This document shows positions 1 through 12,400 of a stretch of DNA of 64,000 nucleotides, one piece after another. The stretch is from Eutreptiella sp. 'Long Island Sound 2002'. Lineage: Eukaryota; Euglenozoa; Euglenophyceae; Eutreptiales; Eutreptiaceae. Position 1 is the first letter of the stretch; each line of letters opens with the position of its first letter. The DNA lies in assembly GCA_964036045.1 (NCBI GenBank), contig OZ038378.1:171313285-171377284 (forward strand), given 5' to 3'. The position numbers and the translations under genes were made by a program. The notes under the pieces were generated by a model. It saw only the letters and a list, made by a program, of their open reading frames with translations, had not been told where the DNA came from and searched no databases.

Positions 1-3000
1 GATAATCATTTGCTCAGGCAGTCCTCAACCAAAATATCATCATCCGAATCTCATGCATCGAGCCGTAGACCAACAGATTGCAATGAACCAACACGGATGT
101 TCAAGGATCAATGAAAAACAGGTTTGCAACCCCTTCAGCAGTGCAACGCATCCCAATCGCTGAAAACAACTGCCACAGGTTCGGCGTGGTAGTGCGTAAT
201 GGCATTATCAGGTGGTATTTTATAATCAGGATGTCAATAGTCCTCAACCAAGATTTCATCATCTGCACACCATCACTCGACTCCTGCACCAAGCACCTCA
301 AAGCATACAATGTCACAGCATATGACATCAATCCTAAAATGTGAGCCCCTCTGCACCTGTGAAACTACTGCACATGACACAGAGTAACACCCATTGCGTA
401 CAATGCAAAGAGCGAATATCTCCGGATCATCCGGAAGAGTGTACGCCATTAGCACACGTCACTCCTTCACATGAGCCCTAAGCATTGTTGCAGATTCGTA
501 TCACATCAAACATTGACACAATCAGGTGGTGTTTGATAATCATTTGCTCAGGCAGTCCTCAACCAAAATATCATCATCCGAATCTCATGCATCGAGCCGT
601 AGACCAGCAGATTGCAATGAACCAACACGGATGTTGAAGGATCAATGGAAAACAGGTTTGCAACCCCTTCAGCAGTGCAACGCATCCCAATCGCTGAAAA
701 CAACTGCCACAGGTTCGGCATGGTAGTGCGTAATGGCATTATCAGGTGGTATTTTATAATCAGGATGTCAATAGTCCTCAACCAAGATTTCATCATCTGC
801 ACACCATCACTCGACTCCTGCACCAAGCACCTCAAAGCATACAATGTCACAGCATATGACATCAATCCTAAAATGTGAGCCCCTCTGCACCTGTGAAACT
901 ACTGCACATGACACAGAGTAACACCCATTGCGTACGATGCAAAGAGCGAATATCTCCGGATCATCCGGGAGAGTGTACGCCATTAGCACACGTCACTCCT
1001 TCACATGAGCCCTAAGCATTGTTGCAGATTTGTATCACATCAAACATTGACACAATCAGGTGGTGTTTGATAATCATTTGCTCAGGCAGTCCTCAACCAA
1101 AATATCATCATCCGAATCTCATGCATCGAGCCGTAGACCAGCAGATTGCAATGAACCAACACGGATGTTGAAGGATCAATGGAAAACAGGTTTGCAACCC
1201 CTTCAGCAGTGCAACGCATCCCAATCGCTGAAAACCACTGCCACAGGTTCGGCGTGGTAGTGCGTAATGGCATTATCAGGTGGTATTTTATAATCAGGAT
1301 GTCAATAGTCCTCAACCAAGATTTCATCATCTGCACACCATCACTCGACTCCTGCACCAAGCACCTCAAAGCATACAATGTCACAGCATATGACATCAAT
1401 CCTAAAATGTGAGCCCCTCTGCACCTGTGGAACTACTGCACATGACACAGAGTAACACCCATTGCGTACAATGCAAAGATCGAATATCTCCAGATCATCC
1501 GGAAGAGTGTACGCCATTAGCACACGTCACTCCTTCACATGAGCCCTAAGCATTGTTGCAGATTTGTATCACATCAAACATTGGCACAATCAGGTGGTGT
1601 TTGATAATGATTTGCTCAGGCAGTCCTCAACCAAAATATCATCATCCGAATCTCATGCATCGAGCCGTAGACCAACAGATTGCAATGAACCAACACGGAT
1701 GTTGAAGGATCAATGAAAAAACAGGTTTGCAACCCCTTCAGCAGTGCAATGCATCCCAATCGCTGAAAACAACTGCCACAGGTTCGGCGTGGCAGTGCGT
1801 AATGGCATTATCAGGTGGTATTTTATAATCAGGATGTCAATAGTCCTCAACCAAGATTTCATCATCTGCACACCATCACTCGACTCCTGCACCAAGCACC
1901 TCAAAGCATACAATGTCACAGCATATGACAGCAATCCTAAAATGTGAGCCCCTCTGCACCTGCTGAACTACTGCATATGACACAGAAAAACCTCTGGTGT
2001 ATCGATCGAATATCTCCGGATCATCCGGGAGAGTGTACGCCATTAGCACACGTCACTCCTTCACATGAGCCCTAAGCATTGTTGCAGATTTGTATCACAT
2101 CAAACATTGACACAATCAGGTGGTGTTTGATAATCATTTGCTCAGGCAGTCCTCAACCAACATATCATCATCCGAATCTCATGCATCGAGCCGTAGACCA
2201 GCAGATTGCAATGAACCAACACGGATGTTGAAGGATCAACGGAAAACAGGTTTGCAACCCCTTCAGCAGTGCAACGCATCCCCATCGCTGAAACCAAATG
2301 CCACAGGTTCGGCATGGTAGTGCGTAATGGCATTATCAGGTGGTATTTTGTAATCAGGATGTCAATAGTCCTCAACCAAGATTTCATCATCTGCACACCA
2401 TCACTCGACTCCTGCACCAAGCACCTCAAAGCATACAATGTCACAGCATATGACATCAATCCTAAAATGTGAGCCCCTCTGCACCTGAGAAACTACTGCA
2501 CATGACACAGAAACACTCATTGCCTACAATGCAAAGATCGAATATCTCCGGATCATCCGGCAAAGTTTACGCCATTAGCACACGTCACTCCTTCACATGA
2601 GCTCTAAGCATTGTTGCAGATTCGTATCACATCAAACATTGACACAATCAGGTGGTGTTTGATAATCATTTGCTCAGGCAGTCCTCAACCAAAATATCAT
2701 CATCCGAATCTCATGCATCGAGCCGTAGACCAACAGATTGCAATGAACCAATACGGATGTTGAAGGATCAATGAAAAAACAGGTTTGCAACCCCTTCAGC
2801 AGTGCAATGCATCCCAATCGCTGAAAACAACTGCCACAGGTTCGGCATGGTAGTGCGTAATGGCATTATCAGGTGGTATTTTATAATCAGGATGTCAATA
2901 GTCCTCAACCAAGATTTCATCATCTGCACACCATCACTCGACTCCTGCACCAAGCACCTCAAAGCATACAATGTCACAGCATATGACATCAATCCTAAAA

Positions 3001-4822
3001 TGTGAGCCCCTCTGCACCTGCAGAACTACTGCAAATGACACAGAGTAACACCCATTGCGTACAATGCAAAGATCGAATATCTCCGGATCATCCGGGAGAG
3101 TGTACGCCATTAGCACACGTCACTCCTTCACATGAGCCCTAAGCATTGTTGCAGATTCGTATCACATCAAACATTGACACAATCAGGTGGTGTTTGATAA
3201 TCATTTGCTCAGGCAGTCCTCAACCAACATATCATCATCCGAATCTCATGCATCGAGCCGTAGACCAACAGATTGCAATGAACCAACACGGATGTTGAAG
3301 GATCAATGAAAAAACAGGTTTGCAACCCCTTCAGCAGTGCAACGCATCCCCATCGCTGAAAACCACTGCCACAGGTTCGGCGTGGTAGTGCGTAATGGCA
3401 TTATCAGGTGGTATTTTATAATCACGATGTCAATAGTCCTCAACCAAGATTTCATCATCTTCACACCATCACTCGACTCCTGCACCAAGCACCTCAAAGC
3501 ATACAATGTCACAGCATATGACATCAATCCTAAAATGTGAGCCCCTCTGCACCTGTGAAACTACTGCATATGACACACAGTAACACCTCTGGTGTATCGA
3601 TTGAATATCTCCGGATCATCCGGAAGAGTGTACGCCATTAGCACACGTCACTCCTTCACATGAGCCCTAAGCATTGTTGCAGATTCGTATCACATCAAAC
3701 ATTGACACAATCAGGTGGTGTTTGATAATCAGTTGCTCAGGCAGTCCTCAACCAACATATCATCATCCGAATCTCATGCATCGAGCCGTAGACCAACAGA
3801 TTGCAATGAACCAACACGGATGTTGAACGATCAATGAAAAAACAGGTTTGCAACCCCTTCAGCAGTGCAACGCATCCCAATCGCTGAAACCAAATGCCAC
3901 AGGTTCGGCGTGGCAGTGCGTAATGGCATTATCAGGTGGTATTTTATAATCAGGATGTCAATAGTCCTCAACCAAGATTTCATCATCTTCACACCATCAC
4001 TCGACTCCTGCACCAAGCACCTCAAAGCATACAATGTCACAGCATATGACATCAATCCTAAAATGTGAGCCCCTCTGCACCTGTGGAACTACTGCATATG
4101 ACAGTGAAACACCTCTGGTGTATCGATCGAATATCTCCGGATCATCCGGAAGAGTGTACGCCATTAGCACACGTCACTCCTTCACATGAGCCCTAAGCAT
4201 TGTTGCAGATTCGTATCACATCAAACATTGACACAATCAGGTGGTGTTTGATAATCATTTGCTCAGGCAGTCCTCAACCAAAATATCATCATCCGAATCT
4301 CATGCATCGAGCCGTAGACCAACAGATTGCAATGAACCAACACGGATGTTGAAGGATCAATGAAAAAACAGGTTTGCAACCCCTTCAGCAGTGCAAAGCA
4401 TCCCAATCGCTGAAACCAAATGCCACAGGTTCGGCGTGGCAGTGCGTAATGGCATTATCAGGTGGTATTTTATAATCAGGATGTCAATAGTCCTCAACCA
4501 AGATTTCATCATCTGCACACCATCACTCGACTCCTGCACCAAGCACCTCAAAGCATACAATGTCACAGCATATGACATCAATCCTAAAATGTGAGCCCCT
4601 CTGCACCTGCTGAATTACTGCACATGACACAGAGTAACACCCATTGCGTACAATGCAAAGGTCGAATATCTCCGGATCATCCGGAAGAGTGTACGCCATT
4701 AGCACACGTCACTCCTTCACATGAGCTCTAGGCATTGTTGCAGATTCGTATCACATCAAACATTGACACAATCACGTGGTGTTTGATAATCATTTGCTCA
4801 GGCAGTCCTCAACCAACATCTC
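1..4822. repeat. Tandem satellite, ~534-bp higher-order unit
   Basis: Nine full units and a partial tenth. The marker GATAATCATTTGCTCAGGCA (one unit has GATAATGA) starts at 1, 535, 1069, 1603, 2129, 2661, 3196, 3724, 4250 and 4785. Spacings are 534, 534, 534, 526, 532, 535, 528, 526 and 535. Units are about 95% alike by eye. Each unit has two related halves beginning ATCAGGTGGTRTTT, 220 and 314 bp apart. The shorter units carry CCTCTGGTGTATCGAT where others have CCCATTGCGTACAATG. Homology stops in the tenth unit near 4822. The many short ORFs here repeat with the DNA and are not evidence of genes. Confidence 0.97.
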
Positions 4823-5094
4823 ATAATGGACATGATGCCAATCCCCTGCCGTAAATCATGGACTCCTTGATGTCTGTTGTCAGAAACCCCCTTGCGAATC
4901 TTGTGAACATCAGTCGAGTCCACCAATTGTGTCCAGATGATGAAATCATGGTCCGGTTTGTACAGCAGTTCTTGAACGCAAGACGCTGCAGGTTGGGTTG
5001 CAAAAGGTTACTGATTCTGGACTACTTCCCAGCTTGTGATCAAATCCTCCTCCCTCCCTCGCCCCAGCAAAAACATGCTGCCAATGGCACATAC
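4823..5094. other. Intron 27 start, between exon 27 and the satellite
   Basis: Single-copy sequence. One minus-strand frame (about 4830-4990) reads without stops after an acceptor-like ctgcag, but none of its frames resembles the AAA3-AAA4 linker, so no exon is called. Confidence 0.5.
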
Positions 5095-5238
5095 CGTCGC
5101 TTGAATGGCCTTGTCATACCAAGCCTTGTCTTCTGCAACATTCAGCTTGTCGCTGAACACACGGCAGCATTCATGTTTCCAGAGATTAGTCAGCATCGCA
5201 GGGTCAGTCACCATGTCTTTGTGGGACATCATGATCCC
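5095..5238 (-). CDS. DNAH5-like: Dynein heavy chain exon 27 (AAA3/AAA4 linker)
   Basis: 48 codons, phase 0 at both ends; residues 2043-2090. It encodes [20 protein letters not shown] then [20 protein letters not shown] and YDKAI. 'LW.HEC.RVF.DRL....D..WF' closes AAA3. Donor gcgacg|gtatgt is the most canonical 5' splice site in the gene. Later exons must lie beyond the satellite at 1-4822. Confidence 0.93.
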
Positions 5239-8200
5239 CTGCATCAAATGCATGCAACATTGTAAGGGGCTGGTCTGAGTGCCACACAATACGTACTGGA
5301 AAACAGGCATGCTGCACCCGACAAGTGGCACCCCATGATAGTTTGTGTTTTCGCAACCGCATCTTGGGGAAGAGGGTCCACAAAGGATGGTAGGTCACCG
5401 TGTATTACAGCTGGTGCCCAGTGCAATGTCTTTTGTATGACAGTGTGTGGCAGTGTGTGTTGTCCATGGGGGCTGGGGAGTCAACACAGCCCCTATGACC
5501 CTGCATCTCCACGTCCCTGTGGTACCCGCAGAAAAAGATGGCAGGAGAATTTTTTTCATTCTGATATTTTGACTGTGGGGGTAAAATCTTCTTTTACCAT
5601 TCACCAAAATTGCAAAATAGCAGGGCATGCCAACAGACAGACAACTGAATCAGCAAAGGCACCTGGATAACCACAATCTTTCCAACACAAAATAAAATAG
5701 GTGCGTAACTGCGGGCCTAATACTCATATTTGAATTCTCCATTCAAATCTGAGCATTTTGGGTATAAACACATTGGGTGCAAAAAAAAAAAACCGCCTAC
5801 CCTGTCCACAGCCACAGGAGCCGAAAAAATTTTCAGGGCACCGTTGGCACCTAAACTGGTTGCTCCCCATTGTACAATGCAAAACAAAATGGGTAGGTAG
5901 GTGCAAGCCCATTACTCATACTTAAATTCTCCGTTCAAATCTGAGCATTTTGGAAAGATAAACATTGGATTGAAAAAGTGTTCTGCCCTTGTCCACAGAG
6001 CAAGGAAAAATTCTGGGCCCCGCTGGCGCCCAGATGGTTGTTCCCATTGTTGTTGTTGGGGGGGGGGGGGGGCTTGGAATCCGCGGCCTGACACATAAGC
6101 CCCCCCATGGACATTAGAGGAAGGGCAGAGTAAACCCGAAGGCGGAGTAAACCCGGTGCAAAGCCCTGAACAGCAGGGCCTTTTGGGAGGGCATGGTAAT
6201 GGTGTCCGGTGCAAGCACCTTCGGCGTGAAACACCGGAGGCACTGGGTGTTTCCAGGAGCACTGGGATTTTTCGTGCTAGTGGGCGCCCCGGTCCCCTAT
6301 CTGTCCCCCCTTGGGCCCTAGCATAGTCACCCATCGATGAGGTGCCTCTCGGGGCGTAGCCCGGGGTATTCCCCCCCGCCTCCCCCACCTCAGTCCCCAC
6401 ACTGGGACCCAGGAGGGAGGGAGGGAGGCAGGGAAAGGGGATGGAGAGGAGAGGAATCTACAATGTGGGGCCGGGTGAGAGTTGGGGGGGGCACCCTGCC
6501 CATGCCCCTGCACCCCAGGCTACCCCTGCAGGCCACGTCCTGGAAGACACCTCAACTACAGGTGACTCAACTGTGTCATGCGAGTCTGCATGACAGTCAT
6601 GCACCTAATTGGTTGCATGGTCTGTCACCCAGGGATGGCCCCGCTTAAAGCACAAAGCCCTTCCCTTCCCTACCTGACCCCCCTTTCTCCCCCTCACCAC
6701 CCTCCATATCCAGTCCAGTCAGGGAGGGGGCGGGGGGGGGGGGGGGTGGCTGGGTGGCTCGGTAAGAGTGCTAGTTGTAGGCCTGTGAGCTCACTACCAC
6801 TGTACTCACCAACTCACCACCAGAGCCCGGGAAAACAGGCAGAATGGGGGAAATGGGGTGGAAATGAGAGAAGACAGGGTGAAATGGGAGGAAATGGCCA
6901 AATGAAGTATTGTAAACAGAGAACAAATAAAACAACTGATGGTTAAATTTTCGGGAAATAAGGGAAAATGAGGGGGAAGTGGGTGAAAATTTCTCAATTT
7001 CCCCTCAGTTTTCCGCATCTCCCCCCCCCCAAATGTCCACCCCGCTGTTGCCTGATTGAAAAACTGCTGACCACCACTCACCGACGGAAAAACGGGAAAA
7101 ATGTGAACTCACCACACTCAGAGAAAAATCGATGAGGTTACATCCCTGTACTTGGTGCTTCCCAGCGGGGGAGGGGGGGGGGCGGGTAAAGGCTGGTATT
7201 CGCGGTTCAACACGTGGGGCATAGAGGCCCCCAAATCTGCGGCCATGCAGTTCGTGTCGTCCTGGGGGGCTCTAAAGGGCCTGGTCAAGGGAGCCGCTGT
7301 TTTTTTTTGGTGTGTGTGGGGGGGGGGGGGGGGGCGTCTGGCCAAGGGCCTCTAAACCTCGCCCCCCCCCCCTTCATAAGCGAAAGTCCGGGAGCTTCTG
7401 TCCCCCTGTCATGAAGCCACATTTCTGTGCCCAGAAGCGCCTGGATCTCTGCGCTGTATGGGTCGTGAGTGGCTTGAGTGGGGGCATCACCTGTGAAATT
7501 CGTGACAGATCCCGCACGTTGAAAGTGTAGTGGAACTTGGCAGGAGTGGGCAGCATCTTGGCCTGGATTTTCTTCCAGAAATTGATGGTGGTGCTGGTGA
7601 TCTTCTCTGCAAGAGCTTGCACCTAAATGAAAACATGGTTTACAGCAATAAGAAGCGCAACGGGGAAAGTGGGTATGGGTGCCATAATTGCTGAGTAAGT
7701 ATGAGGGGGGGGGGGGGGGGGGGCTGGAAATGCCAAAACGGCACCTGTCCCAGGGGCAGGTCCGTGTTGCCACGGCATGAATTGCAAGAAACGATGAATG
7801 ATGCAAGCATATTTCAGCAAACGAGGGACAAACGGAGAAAACAAGTGAACAGTAACAATATTTTCAACCTATCTAATGTTCCGATTCCTCCGTGTTTTGG
7901 CAATGAATCGGCAAAATCCAAGAAACCAACAAATCGGCAGAACAAATCGGCGAAGTCGGCCAAATTCAGCCGCCGATTTGGGGGGGTTGGGGGGGGTGGG
8001 GGTGGCACTTCCCCTCCAACCACCACCCAATGCCCTTGATCTACTGGTCTTGCCTATCCTCACCTCCGTGCATTCCCTTCCTTTCCCTTGGTAGGTTGTG
8101 CAAACAGAGCCCGAGGACTGTCCCTGTTTCATTGCTCTGTGCCCGGGTCCACACAGAGGAGGGCGATGGCCCTCGCCATTGGCCAGGTGCGTCCAGGCAG

Positions 8201-9430
8201 ATACCCTATACCGGTGGTGGTGGAGGGATGTCTACATGCGGGGTCACTTCCCCAACAGGGGCACACAACAACCTTAGACCTGTGCTTTCCCGCGCCCAAC
8301 CCTACTTCTGGCAAATGCATGCGAGGGGGGGGGTAGGGGCGGAGGGGCAAGAAACAAAGGCGGGGTGTGTGCCATTTTAGGGGCTATGCAGTGGTTTGCT
8401 TGGAGGCCGGGGGGGGGGGGGGGTGCCGTCAAGGCTGCATGAATATGCCGGTTGGTACGTCCGGGTGTACATACTTGTTCACCTTTCGAGGAAGGAATCC
8501 CCTGCGTGGCCAACCCCAAACCCCAGGGAAAATTACTTTTATGCGGGGGCTGCACTGGGGATGGGGCAGCACATCCGTGGAGCCCTGTCTGGGCGCACCC
8601 TAGTCTTAGTTTAGGCGCCTTCCATGACAATGCCCCTGCGCCCCTTCCTTGGTCATCGGGCCGAGTGCTGGACGCTCCACCGGGTTGGCGGCAGGGTACG
8701 GGGGGAAACCAGGGCCCTACCTCCGGTGTGTAGTGCGGGCCCTCGCGCTTGTCCACTTGCGAGAAACGGCTCGAGAAGATCACTCCGAAGATCTGCTGCA
8801 GCGATGTGTCGGTGGGCAAGGGGACGTTGAAGACGGAGAAGGAGAAGTGGCGCTTGAGGCGGTTGGGGATGTCGTTCTTGCCACCCGTGGGATGGGACAT
8901 AGCGGAGATGTACTGCATGTCCACCAACGTCTTGAACTCCCCGGGTTTGTCGAGTGAGTACAGCCCCTTCATTTCAAACACCTGACCACAAAGGGAAAGT
9001 CGGCGAAGGGGGGCTTGCCCAGAAAGGGAGGAGAGGAGGGGGGGGGGGGGGTCCGGGCTAGCATTTCCACTGGACATGCAGCTGTTTTCTGCAGCAGTCG
9101 CAGGCAGCGGTTAGGCGATTAAAGAAGGCGGTATTGATGAGTGTTGACTCAGTCAAGGCAGACATTCATCACAATTTCTATGCGTCAGTCACGTCACGTC
9201 ACGTCAGTCGCCAGTAAAATTCCAGCCAGTCAACTCCGTCAAGTCGCATCAAAGAAAACCTTAGTCAAGTGGCCACGGGGCCATTGGTTCGAGCTGGAGT
9301 CTGATGGGAGACCTACACATGCGTCCTTTCTAGTCATAACGGCTGCCAGGTGCGGCTGATGCACGGGGGGCGACTCCTTGGTTGTGGACGCCAACTACCC
9401 CCACACTGACCGTTGGCCGGAGGCCCTTGG

Positions 9431-9463
<33 letters not shown>

Positions 9464-12400
9464 CTTGGAGGAGGGGTTCTGGGAAGGGCAGTGGGGGGGG
9501 GGGGGTCAGGATGGTGCTGGGGGGGGGGTCCGGGAGGGTCGGTTGGGGGGGGAGGGATGTCCAGGTGGGGTGACTTGGGGGGGGGGGGGGATGCCCCCAA
9601 GGCCAAGCGTTGATCAATCAGAGACTCCCCTTACCTCCCCTTGCCCTCCCTCTAACCATACCATCCCCCTAAACCTAACCCCAACCTTTGCAGCGAGCTG
9701 GTTTGGCCATGGCTGAACAAGATGCCCCAAATCACCTCGCAGAGGTTGTTAGATCAAAGCCAAGCAGGCGTATATATGGGGAAAACGCCACATACCCCCC
9801 CATTTTGGCCTTTTTGGGCCTATTCGCGTACCCTACCCCAAGGGGTTGAATTGTTATTTTAACCCCTTGTAAAATCATTATTTTGTCCAATAAAACGCAT
9901 CCCCAATGATTTTTTGGTCCCGGACCCCCCCAGACCCCCCCCACTTGAAACCCACTTTTTTGAGCTTTTGAGGGAGGGGGGGGAGGGTGGGGGGGGGGTG
10001 GGGGTGGGGGTGGGGGTCAAAAAAATGACCCCCCCTTTTTTTGGGTCGAAAATCACGAATCGTTTGGTTTTTTCGATTTTGAGCCGAAAAAGTGTTTCCG
10101 GGTCCCGACTCTATGGGGTTTGTATGGGCCGGAGTGGGACGAGCGCTTATGCAGTTTATGCACTTTTCAGCCATTTTTGCTATGTTGCCGGTTTTGGCGA
10201 CCTTGGTGACCCCGTGGTACCCACTCTGAGGGCTGTGAGTGGGGATGTTGTGACAGTATATGCCTCCCAGGATACGGAAGGACGTTTTTTTGCAGTCTCT
10301 AGCCTTGCTTATGGCCGTTCACAACCCGTGCCAAAGACGCGAAATGGCTGTTTCTGCCAATATTCGCCTCGTGAATGGGCCGGGACACAACCTGCTGATG
10401 CAGTTTTTCACCCCGGACAGCTCAAAAATCGAAGTTTTTGAAACTTGTTTTTTTGATATTGTGACCACACAATATGACCATCCAAGGTATGTAAAGCATT
10501 TTTTAGGCCGTATTTGGGTGTTTTTCACCCGATTTGGGTATTAGGTCCGGGGGGGGGGGGGGGGTCTCCCAAGGGATTGGTACACAACCTGCTTATGCAG
10601 CTTTTCCCCCTGGACAGCTCAAAAATCGAAGTTTTCGAAACTTGTTTTTTTTGATATTGTGACCACCTAAGCTGACCATCCAAGCTATGTAAAGTATGTT
10701 TTAGGCCGTATTTATGTGTTTTTCACCCGATTTGGGTATTAGGTCCGGGGGGGGGGTCTCCCAAGGGATTGGTACACAACCTGCTCATGCAGTTTTTCAC
10801 CCTGGGCAGCTCAAAAATCGAAGTTTTCAAAACTTGTTTTTTTGATATTGTAACCACACAATATGACCATCCAAGGTATGTAAAGCATGTTTTAGGCCGT
10901 ATTTACGTGTTTTTCTCCTGTTTGGGTATTGGGTGGGGGGGGGGGGGGGGTCCTCCCAAGGGGTTGGTACACAACTTGCTTATGCAGTCTTTCACCCCCG
11001 GACAGCTAAAAATCGAAGTTTTCGGAACTTGTTTTTTTGATATTGTGACCACCCAAAATGACCATCCAAGGTATGTAAAGCATGTTTTAGGCTGTATTTA
11101 CGTGTTTTTCTCCCTATTTGGGTATTGGGTGGGGGGGGGGGGGGGTCCTCCCAAGGGGTTGGTAAACAACCTGCTGATGCAGTTTTTCACCCCGGACAGC
11201 TCAAAAATCGAAGTTTTCGGAACTTATTTTTTTGATACCGTGATCACCTAAAATGATCATCCAAGGTATGTAAAGCATGTTTTAGCCCGTATTTATGTAG
11301 TTTCCACCCTATTTGGGGTGTATGTTGGTCAGGGTAGATTCTCTGCGAGGTGGACTTGCCGAAGGCAATAGAATTTTATCATGCCACCCTCCCCCCTTTT
11401 CAGCAGGCCATTCGGGTGTGGTGCCCTCTGGGCCCCCTCGTCTACGCGGGCTGTAGCGCCGCAGCCAGTGCAGCCAGCACCGGTGGCACCCTGGGCAGGG
11501 AAGCACTCTCTGCGCCCTGGTGCCCCTCCACCTGCCTGGGGTACGCCCTTGGCCGTGGGGAGCCGGACCCAGCCCGCGTGGCAGCACCACCTGTGCCGAA
11601 GGCAGTCAAGGAGTGCGGGTCTGACCCCAGTCGTGCCACGTACCACCGCCTTCCCGTGCCAACAGGCAGTCGTGGAGCGGTTGGGTAGCTTGTCTTTGTG
11701 ATGTGGAGGTTGCGAGCCCAGGCCCACATCTGTTTTTGCTTTTTGATCTGTAGGTCAGTGCTATCGACCAGGATAACTACCCGGAGCATCTGGTGCGATG
11801 CTTCATTATCAATGCCGGCCGAATTGCAAAGTACGGGTGGAAGCTGATTCCCCGTTTTTGGATGCAAATACCAAGGAGAAGGTGCGCATTTTCGATGGGG
11901 ATTACGCAGAAGAGGTGTGCAGCTAGTTGCTCAGAGGGCGGAAAGCATCACCATTGCACAGCGTCGCCTCTGTGTTCCCTTACCAGGTGGGGCTTTAATT
12001 AGGGCCTGAAAAAGTTGATATGGACAAATCACCTCGCAGAGGTTGTTAGATCAAAGCCAGGCAGGCGTATATATGGGGAAAACGCCACATACCCCCCCAT
12101 TTTGGCCTTTTTGGGCCTATTCGCGTACCCTACCCCAAGGGGTTGAATTGTTAGTTTAACCCCTTGTAAAATCATTATTTGTCCAATAAATGCATCCCCC
12201 AATGAGTTTTTGGTCCGGACCCCCCCAGACCCCCCCCACTTGAAACCCACTTTTTGAGGTTTTGAGGGAGGGGGTGGGGGTGGGGGTGGGGGGGGGGGTG
12301 GGGGGGGGGTCAAAAAATGACCCCCCTTTTTTTGGGTCCAAAATCATGAATCTTTTGGTTTTTTTCGATTTTGAGCCGAAAAAGTGTTTCCGGGTCCCGA

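Noticed and set aside
101-4705. Recurrent short ORFs on both strands of the satellite (about 60-105 residues)
   Set aside because: They recur once per repeat unit and vary with unit length; they are a product of the DNA repeat, with no protein-family features.
4821-5003. Minus-strand frame after ctgcag as dynein exon 28
   Set aside because: None of its frames shows AAA3-AAA4 linker features, and the longest open frame runs into the satellite.
6748-6835. tRNA- or SINE-like A-box (TGGCTCGGTAAGAG)
   Set aside because: No B box, no cloverleaf and no CCA-adjacent stem could be drawn.
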